Source of the DNA: a virus
DNA length: 64,000 nucleotides
Reading direction: 5' to 3' (one strand)
IMG/VR virus record: IMGVR_UViG_3300049596_000182
Coordinates: 1-64,000 of that record
This document shows positions 39,701 to 45,828 of the stretch, one piece after another. Below the pieces are notes generated by a model. It was not told the DNA's origin and made no database searches. It saw nothing but the letters and a program-made list of their open reading frames with translations. Each line of letters begins with the position of its first letter. The stretch's first letter is position 1. The position numbers and the translations under genes are program-made.

Positions 39701-39742
39701 ATTAGAAGTATTGTCAATAAGCTCTTTATCAAAAATTGCCAT
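24728..39742 (-). CDS. Virion RNA polymerase polyprotein (crAss-like, 5004 aa) with accessory enzyme domains
   Basis: A single uninterrupted frame of 15 kb. The polymerase signature DFDID is at residues 3459-3463, inside TTKAGSDFDIDKLNTY and preceded by RIPTQELS and VKGFLPQSMGDTIVVP; in phi14:2 gp66 the same motif binds the catalytic metal of a QDE-1-like RNA polymerase packed in the virion. The N-terminal ~400 residues include Gly/Ala-rich hydrophobic helices (FTAGAIGGAVV). Pro/Ala/Thr linkers near 860, 1570 and 1905 separate further domains; HEVFE at H2123 is an altered zincin helix. The C-terminal tail adds ASCH-like (~4320-4425), SLOG-like (~4510-4685), NADAR-like (~4700-4850) and HEKAH (H4952) parts. 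Probably processed into several chains. Confidence 0.9.
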   Translation of the reverse strand: MAIFDKELIDNTSNRDYGKPEMDLRSPETRKVDVSLGGFEDFAIGGPSRSSGLTIDQLSDFSRVPTNQNTFNSPVQMIPRGELIANQRYNIYERNRDLENVAGLQQSWADQLANGVVKFAAIGGGTFLQSFGTIPNTVAALKTGKLSELSGGPDGYESKIDTWLKNIEDSFPNYYTRREKESPFLAAIPFAPGSANFWGDKIIKNLGFTAGAIGGAVVQDLAIGAITEGIGAIPLVAAQIGKASLYLNKLFTGTNRLDEALNLATQLGKTEKQILNIKRLGEVAAATKVTDGARYALNIYGSARTEAAIEARDGYKQVRENLINQYKLENLGEEPTGADAKQIEDLATNAMNTRFGINMALLTVSNAVQFGNLFKSFSKASSSGISGSLTRELEDIGKFGLKEGSIDVFESKAAKTLRGKIWESVKPKVANIFTEGVYEEGGQFAAERGTFDYYTRKYKNLNDPNNRQNWNELNEVINSTNKGLADQYGSEEGIENMFVGALSALISGGIMSRIDSVKGKGADARLQSTINMLNRYGITGMLQDNYTDTLNSAAIAKEMDTAAKSGNIFKYKNLKKDMFFNFVNSRIPSGMHDVTLEQLNMLKDLSKEEFEKTFGMDFNTSNKNTVDAYVDNLISNANKIKSTVDSLDSTFKNPFAKITDPKTPEEAIAANNHDVFNEWKTNLAYYAMVAPDANDRLSSISQTVAGVNPLINNDLLGKLTDPTSLRELSSNYEERANQLNRTITEFTSPEDKKAIKAQVKALRTSAERINLAINNRDLDMKTFNSLLNFELNNLDSTKDDVVGMERASELYGYGVDINKLIGLKRSASSILDELASESGLEKFFKEASEIASEEPPTTVPGEEEAPAAEVTPAVVPQYTNVKGKRENLELNREYEVAKLRPSKVNRLAEDRWQVISPDGTFEIYPTKEKAQEIAKDLDEEFASLAKVKIVALNEDGTAKVEDKDGNIYNIDTRKLSGFNKVESEQEKLQKIADQLGRQQQEVEKKSGIVATGNPSLETFEKEDPKKSANILYTSTTGASETWEQLAKPHQVRSRQFLNNVKNFGNRANMKIILVTPNQEESLGLKGLGELSGSTDTSVENGLVAAVYVVQSNGKNYFVDKDGKQLTEVGQPVDMNVVVFSTMPTAALYNSKGDPRFRKQEEAQAKEMSRAWTVKRAELFAAPAGTYTIYDFGVSKGVPITDRNERKFVGDNLVPQKKIATQENLIVISTTGTLAYNGENLKFPVGRPVLQYGDTLQYVDNRTFTNDEAKSIFEAIRLLSEEVQSQNTKGETIELNRLYTDFLQNVLYWRKGKDTKDNQIHIDERSMELYIGGDKYNFADIASNEAAIVSKLKGTFNNVNNESLKKTSEPFIELYFEDGFLQNREWVNYQSYLLSSKYPNGKNRSITDTPLSTYVNKPTDAVPYNYVRKYAILEGLDLPVQQAAPVVTPMAEAAPSADKLGEFFVNGTENTISLKEPLGETKFTATINSDGNVVAEVISNPRIQAIAANAEKAKPYLDFLKNTMGTDGKPLFDATKSVEDSILQFAALNISARLQAIKNEQAAAPVVTTAATVTQTTPYGTEAGPAVTTSTESVDKKADIEKRRQEELKENEKLRVQDFKTKLSETFDTLSETRSKLKQEVADNNSLSEQDKNLLTVAIDGVFDIPGSNPLITEDEPGYQAYNPKKFEEYIKYNFPNLTRKQITDVLSKYIENIAVQHSGALAATSEGPTGLPNNLAELNAAKINAKYNAELAALEGQPALTPEAPVNLNAELIKTLTEERDQKLSDLMPLYGTARKTMMQLGDEALDLGDRNILADPVKYLEGRIAQGEYSLQQSIDKLKTLDTNNPDNAKEAKNLQRYIDTEKIVLGKTYPKLEQIKAVVAEYNDKMSRIGETPVTAAPVEEKPLEYGEVFVMATTTGNNIIYGTAPYSRWDEVFDRRNERQQSGKQFKQEKFGDFKIFSLIDWSVVDDGGRPGYIDTSIKVDRNSPTTLADVKADLEAIHARTMSGIDPTSRQINKAKVTKALTGVRWTSRKTGPTAPKNFGATKPPSNSEYRRVGTNGVERINDAEIEIFKRWAAENVPGIPFEILDNIISTNDGEKAWGAFENGVAKFYKSAARGTEYHEVFEGIWKAFLTEEQRQAILDEFKSKPGTFTDRQSGKKIAYDQATDKQAKERIADDFADFKVGKLPARSIGERILNFFRNIIEFVKQFVNKPTQKQELFKAIDAGKFKEMTVPESVKNDMSEYRAVEGLSEKQTHEFVQDITARSFQIMFGTNTSLYNPEKLTAPDIFNQVKSQYAEEGKLEMLGENAWNQLVNKTKEFLRTFKLEFDENQSISINDENVNKNDYAPEPFSTDWKKSSSFAIKLLIGTLTETTPSNQENASSMALPAQKLSDVMGYKLLNFTRSFATVLDKLANTTKVTSVVDKLIDLAKYDSNYVRLFTRVGGNRNNMVIDFSKFEAQDWRLFVNFYQTFTKQKPDALIQYVSGDEVYTGSANLYTAANSVKEGWIENMKALSKVEGSLISYDRGTKTYKVGDLTNVSNKTPEEMITFLGNLGIEFPMEVYSKLKTVQKNKFANAIGGLIVSLRGKNDILSVTGKVLDINGPLSLISELYVKVTNPNIDATYFNVENRRTNAFSENNAPSLFENLFNEANTLDELLEARPELKDIFSASSQVLKKGGLFFDEDGNRIRSIKVSYIQGTKLVDENDGTATSRLTEGERFTQEFNQNLNGNYYVLIPADGSTEWMMNLGNNVRFSAFENGTAWGKIYTTFKGYLKDEINLALTAASRTQLMNVGNKASELRFFKDILSKDTLASINNLIAKEASEEEINAFIEANIGDINKSIKDYIDGVSDVTFKTLAANGEIYVNTKGEYSYPKLDDVFAKAEKFNKFKLSEKKLNNIISFANANYIINNIEYHKILFGDPYQFKIKDNILDETKRVKSFLSGRRTTFDFPDYNTFLNQELNKAGEIELNEGDPGFQKFKPYTNTITLKDVKVLGRLLGETNEADAASYLMDGTYREVKNKNGQWSDEAEDWHQWQMAYTRNKMAAKGDYTYTNDSLRAQDEKTISKPEPKYVTEVLKPIVTGNKYGSTQFDLVLDKFSQMPLYYKAVEGTNLEKLYVKMMKEDVGYVIFESGRKVGTETLYSLYNGDGSLNDGGFDNKIQVPWSAYGIQVENSYEGSKQQTRGSQPTKLASLNLFNNGVATSPEAAREYARNKEILDRMHENGYNELLRKLGIEDLGDGFKLTTNVDVSKLLEYEMLRREMSDNAKDTVQLDENGQFRIPFEASNAYVQIRNILYSMVDKALTSPKMNGGPKVQVPVTGWENAKAGRKIALKTKDGFKEISKVEYNNLSEEDKKKVRLTDDTLKFYTKDQPYCEVLLPHWFKVKFGKKFPDDKALLNYLNSTAEGRSILTGVGFRIPTQELSNIEVFRVKGFLPQSMGDTIVVPSEITTKAGSDFDIDKLNTYLKATYLDKNGDIRLVKYKGSEEATKEFYANVFNEMLDKKTIKKNEILDALYIMNNDASDPENLVDRYSGILDAMISELGDVNTTEGLEERLAAELDKLSDATLQAELKDKYVRDMYKKSLENEYYDSLTKLLTLPENFERLISPIGDAGLKDLASKLDKLRGYDESTIKNRMLDRNYLTKLRHAFVTAKRWVGIAAVNITNHSLTQKISAYIDPSKFELVNEVDRKILGDGKVALPHNTVNINGEERISLSSILDKAGKYISGKLSGYATAFVDVAKDPYILKIIGSDLAVGTFMYLERIGVPIETTAMFMNQPIIKEYLTYLDNTGARGLFNQKNIDAVKSKFVTTGTLINSAGVSVDTLEDNISEYYSKGELSEPKNAEQHVILNEFLKYAKMAEYLFNFGQAINYDTTKFRSGDALFKKETRTEVAEDINIISSVNELLDASFIGKQAELIASSMEAMGEIFKLEKDEFRVITNSILKSFAKDQYLSADDYDRIANKLKASFLDYIIQTKSGLNSEIKALLVDAGTSVASQLAEAKRKNPGLTILNDLQVVSSDRVDGAKSIKLLANNKDAYDENLYTGYMRELRDNPSTTELYNNIVKLSILQGTYQTGISIKNIIPIEDYSKIIAPVIAPLVSNDSLKSFAQGAFQRNNWKDDKIFGKVKPKFFLAQETPIAVDIYDNDIYQYFSPAFPNIKNLGIKSTDRKILLLSERYNAASLKYDFVKVPRVVEDSFTGTRVNMTNGENVTNSMFAIKKSKGDLSLKDIYGYQKVKYADGSPVIVYDDKGVGSHVYKLINLYGDGQLASEYYENNIPSVLNNGTVKIANEITDEEIIAHYGGQTQPKVVPLQSMDKTIQMQPANIEKIKAGTKTATIRSQKQADEIGIPVGQTQVRKIGDTYYNITNRGLLTIEEAGGKEKMLKDDGAKSENDLMYQQTKDWVNGKGRLYVYDIAPVTTETQPVIDNSTLNDGDVVYDKNGTKFIFRGIREEGKVGARSPRLEETDGSKNIVIPGENVKLYTQSTKTQSTKTQSAIEFQEEPTSGYKNRTIKNASADATIAFAYNFNSAGEKLTKSSVLEQNKKYIPLAVPTKTETSDINKANITSQVNVIVDQLNSVNAKTLNIAGNGIYTMREAGWNQEEVDLMTYRILKGVVESPNLKNKIESIRTGGQTGFDEAGAKAGIKLGIPTTILAPKGWKFRNISGQDISNEQQFKARFGQVNETQSTKPQPVIDSSKKINIYAGTGENAELSNFANRPFTTADGVGFENVEGAFQAAKLLYSSVYNSPEFGLTPSFYDMLLKFQEYSGANAKELGGKIKGLNTKAWDANSSRIMKELMKASFEQNPSALKALLATGNAELTHTQESPKSKWRTEFPKLLMEVREELKPKPGLSAYVTLEQLEADKSFLNTAIEFVDEISTNKDVPVAMRNLNKGEKIQMVKDLMQKKFDDKAWTSPVTQADGSKATALPAEQFKSFNEFLTFALLHEKAHETISKVSGETIGQYEDRINAAALNNMPKPPAEFEGDLEGADNPNPCGQ

Positions 39743-39754
39743 TATCGCTTAATT

Positions 39755-42460
39755 TTATTTTTGTTTTAATAAACTTTGAACTGTAGCAGGTCCTATGTTA
39801 TTAAGAATTCCTAATACACCATCTTCAGTTACGTATCCCTTTTGATTTAATATTGCTTTTTCCCAAACACCATTGTTATTAAAGTACATTAACACATCAT
39901 ACTTGTCATTTGCACCACCTGTGTTATTTGGACTACCTATTACATCAAGTCTTGTTTTTCCAGCTAAAGGAGTTCCAGCAAGACCTCCAATAGTGTGTCC
40001 TGTTATATAAGCATTAACAGGATCTTCTTTACCACTTAAATTTGTAGTGCGATTAGGAGAAGACATCACTGCATATTTAAAGTTGTTTGCAGCACTATTC
40101 GCAGCATAGTCAGGATAGAAAGCAGAAAACTCATTAGAGTTCATAGGAATAACTTGTTTCTTCTTTCCATTATTCATAATTACATTAGCACTACCATCAT
40201 ATTTCTTTTCTATTGTATATTTTGTTTGTGGATCTTTTTGTAATTCTGTAATTATGTCAGGCTTAAATAGATCTTTATTTTGAACATCAACTTGACCGTT
40301 TTGTTCATATTCAAAAAACTTGTTACCTATTAAATTTTCCATACGTGTTTTAATAACATCATCACCCATATTGATTGTACCAACAGTAGTCTGTATTTCT
40401 GGCATACTCTTAGCTAATACACTTGATTCATATTGTAGTTTTTTATTAACTACTTCCTTCAACACAGGTTGATATTTTATACTAATTTCCTTAGCTCTAT
40501 TGACCATTTGTTGTTCCTGAGCTGTTACAGGTTGATTAGTCTGAATTTTATTATAAGCAATTGCAAGAGGTTCGTATTTGGTTCCTTTATATCTTTTTAA
40601 AAATTCTGTAGAATTAAACTTAAATGTTGATTGCTCACCTCTATTACGACCAAATCTAATTTCTGTAAGTTCACTAGCAGTATTTGACATATTAAAAAGT
40701 TCTTCTGGACTATATAGTTGTTGACCATTTGGAAGATTAATACCTTTTTCCTTAGTTAAAGCATCTTTAATTACACTATCAAACTGTTGAGAACCGTTTC
40801 TAACAGTTAAAAATAAGTTACCCTTTTGAGCAAGGTCTATAGTAAATGCTCTTCTTTTTTCAAGATATTCTATTTTACCACTACCTTTAATATTTTTTGG
40901 ATCAATGTTGTAATCAGAGTTTAGTTTGTTTAATGCTTCCTGTCTTTGTGATATATATTCAGTTACAACTTTTCCATCTCTAACAGTTGTAGTTTTTATT
41001 GTTTTATCATTTGATAAATCAGGAAACAACTGATTAGCATATGTAGCATCTAATGTTTTTATAGCTGTTTCTGTTGCTTTAATGTCATTACTTAAATCAT
41101 TGAGAGTTGGGAGTTTGACATCTGTTCCTAAACCACCAGGTGAAGTGATAGGTTGTAATCCTCTTTTCTTAGCCTCTTCTTGAGTTCTTTTATAGATTTT
41201 ATCTTCCTCATCAGCGTTAAACTTTGCTATAGCAAGAGCATGAGTTGCTGCCCACTGTTGGTAGTCTTGTTGAGCTTTATTAACTTGGAACTGTAGCTTT
41301 TGCTTTTCCATATCTGCTTGTTGATATGGATTGGTCATTATTTCTACAATTTTACTTTCGTTTGCTAAATCTTTTGCAAGGTTAGTTAAATACTTTTCAC
41401 TATATAAAGCATATTTATACTGAGTTAAATCTTTTATATTATCTATCTCAGCAGTCTTTTTAGCTATCTCGTTTTCAAACGTACCATCAGTTAACTTCTT
41501 ATTAGCTGTAGTGATGTTTGCTTCAATGTCTGATCTTTCAGCAGCTGTTAACTTGTTATCAGTCTGTAGTTTAACTGCCCAATCAACCACTTGTTCAGAA
41601 AGCATTTGCTTAGCAGTGGTGTAAGTATTAACTATATCATTTTTAAATGTATCCTTTGTAGCTCCTCGATAATGGTAGTTTCCTGTTATCTTTAACTGTC
41701 GTTTATCATTTTCACTTAAGCTATCGTAGAAGTTGTTTAATATCTTTTGAGCTCCTATTCCTTTTGTCTTGATACGTTTCATAGCATCATCTCTTTCAGG
41801 AACACCTTTTTTCGGATCCAGAGATACATCCATTCTAACAACCTTACCAGTAGCATCTTTAACAGGGCTGTAGTATAATATACGACCATCAGCATCTGTC
41901 TTAAATGGAATATCTACAGAGTTTTCAGCTTCCTTAAGTTTACTAGCAAGGTCTCTTAATTGTTTGTCAAGGTCTGTATATTCTACAAACTCACCATTGA
42001 AAGTGGTTTGTGCATTACCATCATTTATCCAAGAACTAATTTCATCGTTTGCCCAAACCTCATTCTCAATACCACTCTTACCTGCTTTCTTAGCAGCTTC
42101 CATATCATTTTGTACCTTTCTAACTCTTTGAGTAGAATATACAGCATTCTGAACAGTGGGGTCTTTGATTATTTGAGTAGTCATACCACCAATAGAATTA
42201 ACCAACTGTTGGTTAGAGAAGTCTCCAGCAGCTACCGTTTTAAGTTTACCTCCTAGCTCATTAAGTTTAGATTGAATGTATTCTTTATGAATAGGCTTGA
42301 TTACATCCAAACCAGCTATATTATCTATGTAGCTTTGGATCTTTTCTACACCCTGGTCATATTGAGCCTGTCTACGCATGCCAACCTGAACCATTGCCTC
42401 AACAGGCAATTGTTGTACGTAGGGATTAAATTTCGTTATTTGGTCGGTAAATGATGCCAT
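39755..42460 (-). CDS. Internal virion (cargo) protein, crAss-like (901 aa)
   Basis: Highly charged, mostly helical. The N terminus (FNPYVQQLPVEAMVQVGMRR followed by QYDQGVEKIQSYID) is the familiar opening of crAss-like cargo proteins that lie inside the capsid or tail and are ejected with the DNA. Residues ~280-440 hold long coiled-coil helices (AEIDNIKDLTQYKYAL, QFQVNKAQQDYQQWAATHA); the C-terminal ~250 residues are more globular and Asn/Gly-rich. No enzyme motif was found. It lies between the promoter at 42475-42505 and the polymerase gene (12-base gap), so it is likely co-expressed and packaged with the polymerase. Confidence 0.75.
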   Translation of the reverse strand: MASFTDQITKFNPYVQQLPVEAMVQVGMRRQAQYDQGVEKIQSYIDNIAGLDVIKPIHKEYIQSKLNELGGKLKTVAAGDFSNQQLVNSIGGMTTQIIKDPTVQNAVYSTQRVRKVQNDMEAAKKAGKSGIENEVWANDEISSWINDGNAQTTFNGEFVEYTDLDKQLRDLASKLKEAENSVDIPFKTDADGRILYYSPVKDATGKVVRMDVSLDPKKGVPERDDAMKRIKTKGIGAQKILNNFYDSLSENDKRQLKITGNYHYRGATKDTFKNDIVNTYTTAKQMLSEQVVDWAVKLQTDNKLTAAERSDIEANITTANKKLTDGTFENEIAKKTAEIDNIKDLTQYKYALYSEKYLTNLAKDLANESKIVEIMTNPYQQADMEKQKLQFQVNKAQQDYQQWAATHALAIAKFNADEEDKIYKRTQEEAKKRGLQPITSPGGLGTDVKLPTLNDLSNDIKATETAIKTLDATYANQLFPDLSNDKTIKTTTVRDGKVVTEYISQRQEALNKLNSDYNIDPKNIKGSGKIEYLEKRRAFTIDLAQKGNLFLTVRNGSQQFDSVIKDALTKEKGINLPNGQQLYSPEELFNMSNTASELTEIRFGRNRGEQSTFKFNSTEFLKRYKGTKYEPLAIAYNKIQTNQPVTAQEQQMVNRAKEISIKYQPVLKEVVNKKLQYESSVLAKSMPEIQTTVGTINMGDDVIKTRMENLIGNKFFEYEQNGQVDVQNKDLFKPDIITELQKDPQTKYTIEKKYDGSANVIMNNGKKKQVIPMNSNEFSAFYPDYAANSAANNFKYAVMSSPNRTTNLSGKEDPVNAYITGHTIGGLAGTPLAGKTRLDVIGSPNNTGGANDKYDVLMYFNNNGVWEKAILNQKGYVTEDGVLGILNNIGPATVQSLLKQK

Positions 42461-42474
42461 GATAATATGATTAG

Positions 42475-42505
42475 CAAATGTAATTTAAATTATTATATAT
42501 ACCAA
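42475..42505 (-). promoter_or_regulatory. Bacteroidota-type promoter of the cargo/polymerase operon
   Basis: Minus-strand TACATTTG (42475-42482) with TTG (42503-42505) 20 bases upstream. The -33 element overlaps one arm (tatacca, 42498-42504) of an inverted repeat whose other arm, tggtata, is at 42530-42536. The ATG at 42460 follows within 20 bases. It would drive the 901-aa, 5004-aa and 1647-aa genes. Confidence 0.62.
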
Positions 42506-42546
42506 GAGTTCTAATGATTTTTGTTAATCTGGTATAATTGAATTAG

Positions 42547-45500
42547 TTAGAGATTTTTAATAGCTTTTACAATGTTACCATTTTTTGCCTTCTGTTTGTA
42601 CGCAACCACCTCTTTGTTATCCTTGTCATACACAGGAAGAACATCTGTATTGCTTATTCCTGAAGGTTTACCTAATGCGGTTGGAATAGTAAATCTAGCT
42701 AAAGGATTCATATTAATAAGTCTACCCTGATTGTCATATCTGAATTTGTATTCATTTTCATATATACCCAATGTTCTATTCTCTCTTCTGTTCTCAAGGT
42801 ACTTCTGACTAATAGAGTTAAGTGCTTCTCTTCTTTGGGCTTTAGTGTTAGATCTAGCTTGTGATTGTCTCACTTGTTGAGTGTCACTAATAACTGCATT
42901 CTTAAGGTCATACTCATTCAACAATTGTCTATTTGCATCAAACACTCTTGACTTCTCTTCTTTATTCATCTGAGATTCTTTTCCTAAAATCTCAGAGTTA
43001 GCAGCATACTTCTGAGCAGCTAATAAAGACTGAGCAGCAGGATTGTATCCTACGTTTCTAATAAGAGCATTGTAATCTGCCTGATTGGCATTAAGTGAAC
43101 TCTGTAATGATATATCAATTGGTGAGCCTAGTCTAGGTTGTAGAGTTTGTGCAAACACTGGATCCACTTGATTATCAGCTAACGCATCCATCTCTCCAGC
43201 TAACTGTGTAGGATCTAAATCCATTTGATTTGTAGGTCTTAAATAAGGCAACAACTCAGAAGCTAACATAGAATTATCACCAATGTTTTTATTGATAAAA
43301 TCACCAATTCTAGTAAACATAAAATCCTTTTTAATATCTTCTTCATCAGGACCAATAGGAACTGGTAACATACTTCCAGTTGGTTGGAAACCAGGAGAAC
43401 CAGCATTAGACATATTTAAAGCAGAAGGAGCATTAAGTGCTGACACTGTAGGAAATCCTGCACCAACATTATAATTAACAGCTGGAACGTTTTGATATAA
43501 ATAATCAGGAGGATTGTACATAAACCCTGGTCTTAATGGGAAGTTAGCAACTGGTTGTTGAGGTACAATACTTCTTATTAATTTTTGCATAGGACTAGCT
43601 ACACGAGATGATGGTCTTCTTAAGTTCATTAATGAAGGAGTTTCGTACCAAGAAGAAGAAGCGTTGTTAGGTATGTTTAAAGGAGTTGGAGCATTAAGTG
43701 CTGCTACAATACCATATTGAGCCATAGGTACATCAGACTCAACCTTTCCTTTCTTAATTTTAACACTTCCTTTTATAACATCATTATTAAATTTATCTAC
43801 ATCCTCATATCCAAACTCAGGAGCAGTGGCATGTATAGACTGTTGTAAGTCACCAAGCTTTTGTTTCTTTTCAGCAATATCTTTTAGTTCCATGTTAGCA
43901 CCAATAAGATTTGCTTGTAAAGAGTCTGCCTCTAATCTATCAAATGGTGTTAACACTTCTAGATCATTTATTTTTTTAGTTGACTTATCTATTAGCTTAG
44001 TTTGTTTAGCTTCTGTCTTAGTTAGGTCAGTGGCATAAGTTTTAAACTTCTTACCTTTAGCCTTTTTTTCAAACTCGTCTAAAGCATAATTAGGTATCTT
44101 CATGTTACCAAACACCACTAGATTGTCTTCTCCTGTACCACCATCTTTTAGCTTAACCATAGGTTCACCTCTTTCTACTTCTACAGGATTGTCACCAAAG
44201 GTAATACCAATACCTGTGTTACCCTTACCATCACTCTCTGCGTGAGATTGTCCTCTAGGCATCACTGTAACACCGCCATCTGGTAGATAAGGGTTTTGAG
44301 ATATAGGCTCCATGTATCCACCCCAATGGGTTTCAAGTTCACCACCCATATCATATGTTTCCATAGCTCTTTCACTAGGAGGAGTGTATTCTTTTAAATG
44401 ACCACCAGCACGTAACATCTGTGCATCATGAGGAGGCTTAAGAAGATCTTTCATCTTATATTCGCCAAAACTAGCAATAACTTGTGGCTGCCAATCATTA
44501 CTTACCCATCCACCGTCTTCCATGAATCCACTATAGTTAGATTGGATTGATTGAGCACCTTGTTGTAGTGCTGAACCCATAATATTATTTTGTGATTCTT
44601 CTTGAAGTCTTGCTGTTTCTTTTGCACTCTTACCACCAATAGCACCACCAATTAATCCACCAACAGCAGATCCAATAACTGTACCTACACCAGGGATAAC
44701 ACTTCCTGCAATACCACCGAGTGTAGAACCAATCTTACCAGCTCCGCCAGCTTGATTGAATTTACCACCACCAACAAGACTACCTAAACCACCACCTAGT
44801 TGACCAGCAATACCTGCACCAACTTGGGCTTTATTTAACTTACCACCTTTCTTGTATTGTTTAACCTTACTATCATTTAGTGGTTCATATTCAAGATTTG
44901 TATAAATTACATTTGGAGCAAATGTATTTTGAATCTCAGTTGGATTACCTCCAATACCACCACCATCTTGCATTATTAAAGGAGTGGTTCCTTCACCATA
45001 AGGATTACCTAACTCTCCTGGTTGAACAGACATATCCTCAGGTCTAACATATTTACGTTTGCTTATTTCTGATCTTGTACCAGCAGCCTTACCAACTACA
45101 CCAGTTAATGCAGCTGATTGTTTTGCCGTTTGTTTTTGTCTTTTTTCATCCCTAAGCATATTAATACCCTGTAGGATATTACCAGCATTGTTTATCACAC
45201 CAGAACCAATCTGACTACCTAAAGATGGTGTTGGTTGTGTTCCTAAACCTGCAAATCGATTAGTTGCATTTTGTTGAAACGCTGGGTTACTTAACATATT
45301 TCCAATATTGTTCATGTTAGCAGCAGGTGCATTAGTAGGAGTTCTTGTAGGCATGGGTTGTGCAGCAACTCTACCACCTCCTTGCATTTGCATTAGTTGT
45401 GGAAGTACATCTTCACCTACATCCTCCCAATTTATATTTCTCATTCCTGTAGTTCCTGCATTAAAAGCATAAGGACTTTGTTGTGCACCAGCTGCAGGAG

Positions 45501-45810
45501 GTTGAACATTCTGCACTCTCATTGGAGCAGGAGTACCTGTAACACTAGCATCTGCTTCATCAGCAAAATCACCATATTTAAAATTGGCAGTTTTATAAGT
45601 GTCACCGCCTATGTATGTACCAACTTCAGCTTGTGGAGGATTAGCAAAGTCAGTTAATTGTGTTAACTGTTTAGCAACCATTGTCTTACCCATAGCAGCT
45701 TTTTTAAATGCTTTACCATGAGCTTTCATAAATGCTGCTTCTGTAGGATACTTCTTATAGAATTCCTTTTCAGATTTAACTTTTGCGATCTTTAGGATTT
45801 GATCTTTCAT
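42547..45810 (-). CDS. Internal virion protein with glycine zipper (1087 aa)
   Basis: The N terminus (SEKEFYKKYPTEAAFMKAHG) is a module shared by large internal proteins of Bacteroidota phages. Residues ~320-395 form a long Gly/Ala-rich hydrophobic zone (GSTLGGIAGSVIPGVG, SAVGGLIGGAIGG), a glycine zipper of the kind that inserts into or lines membranes. An EDGGWV motif lies near 432 and a PRGQSHAESDGKG...VEVERGE segment near 510-550. The second half contains Pro/Asn-rich linkers, then a charged helical tail (ARSNTKAQRREALNSISQKY). It could contribute to the trans-envelope channel during DNA ejection (inference from the zipper). Follows the peptidase-bearing protein by 18 bases. Confidence 0.7.
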   Translation of the reverse strand: MKDQILKIAKVKSEKEFYKKYPTEAAFMKAHGKAFKKAAMGKTMVAKQLTQLTDFANPPQAEVGTYIGGDTYKTANFKYGDFADEADASVTGTPAPMRVQNVQPPAAGAQQSPYAFNAGTTGMRNINWEDVGEDVLPQLMQMQGGGRVAAQPMPTRTPTNAPAANMNNIGNMLSNPAFQQNATNRFAGLGTQPTPSLGSQIGSGVINNAGNILQGINMLRDEKRQKQTAKQSAALTGVVGKAAGTRSEISKRKYVRPEDMSVQPGELGNPYGEGTTPLIMQDGGGIGGNPTEIQNTFAPNVIYTNLEYEPLNDSKVKQYKKGGKLNKAQVGAGIAGQLGGGLGSLVGGGKFNQAGGAGKIGSTLGGIAGSVIPGVGTVIGSAVGGLIGGAIGGKSAKETARLQEESQNNIMGSALQQGAQSIQSNYSGFMEDGGWVSNDWQPQVIASFGEYKMKDLLKPPHDAQMLRAGGHLKEYTPPSERAMETYDMGGELETHWGGYMEPISQNPYLPDGGVTVMPRGQSHAESDGKGNTGIGITFGDNPVEVERGEPMVKLKDGGTGEDNLVVFGNMKIPNYALDEFEKKAKGKKFKTYATDLTKTEAKQTKLIDKSTKKINDLEVLTPFDRLEADSLQANLIGANMELKDIAEKKQKLGDLQQSIHATAPEFGYEDVDKFNNDVIKGSVKIKKGKVESDVPMAQYGIVAALNAPTPLNIPNNASSSWYETPSLMNLRRPSSRVASPMQKLIRSIVPQQPVANFPLRPGFMYNPPDYLYQNVPAVNYNVGAGFPTVSALNAPSALNMSNAGSPGFQPTGSMLPVPIGPDEEDIKKDFMFTRIGDFINKNIGDNSMLASELLPYLRPTNQMDLDPTQLAGEMDALADNQVDPVFAQTLQPRLGSPIDISLQSSLNANQADYNALIRNVGYNPAAQSLLAAQKYAANSEILGKESQMNKEEKSRVFDANRQLLNEYDLKNAVISDTQQVRQSQARSNTKAQRREALNSISQKYLENRRENRTLGIYENEYKFRYDNQGRLINMNPLARFTIPTALGKPSGISNTDVLPVYDKDNKEVVAYKQKAKNGNIVKAIKNL

Positions 45811-45828
45811 ATTGAACGTTTGTGTGTT

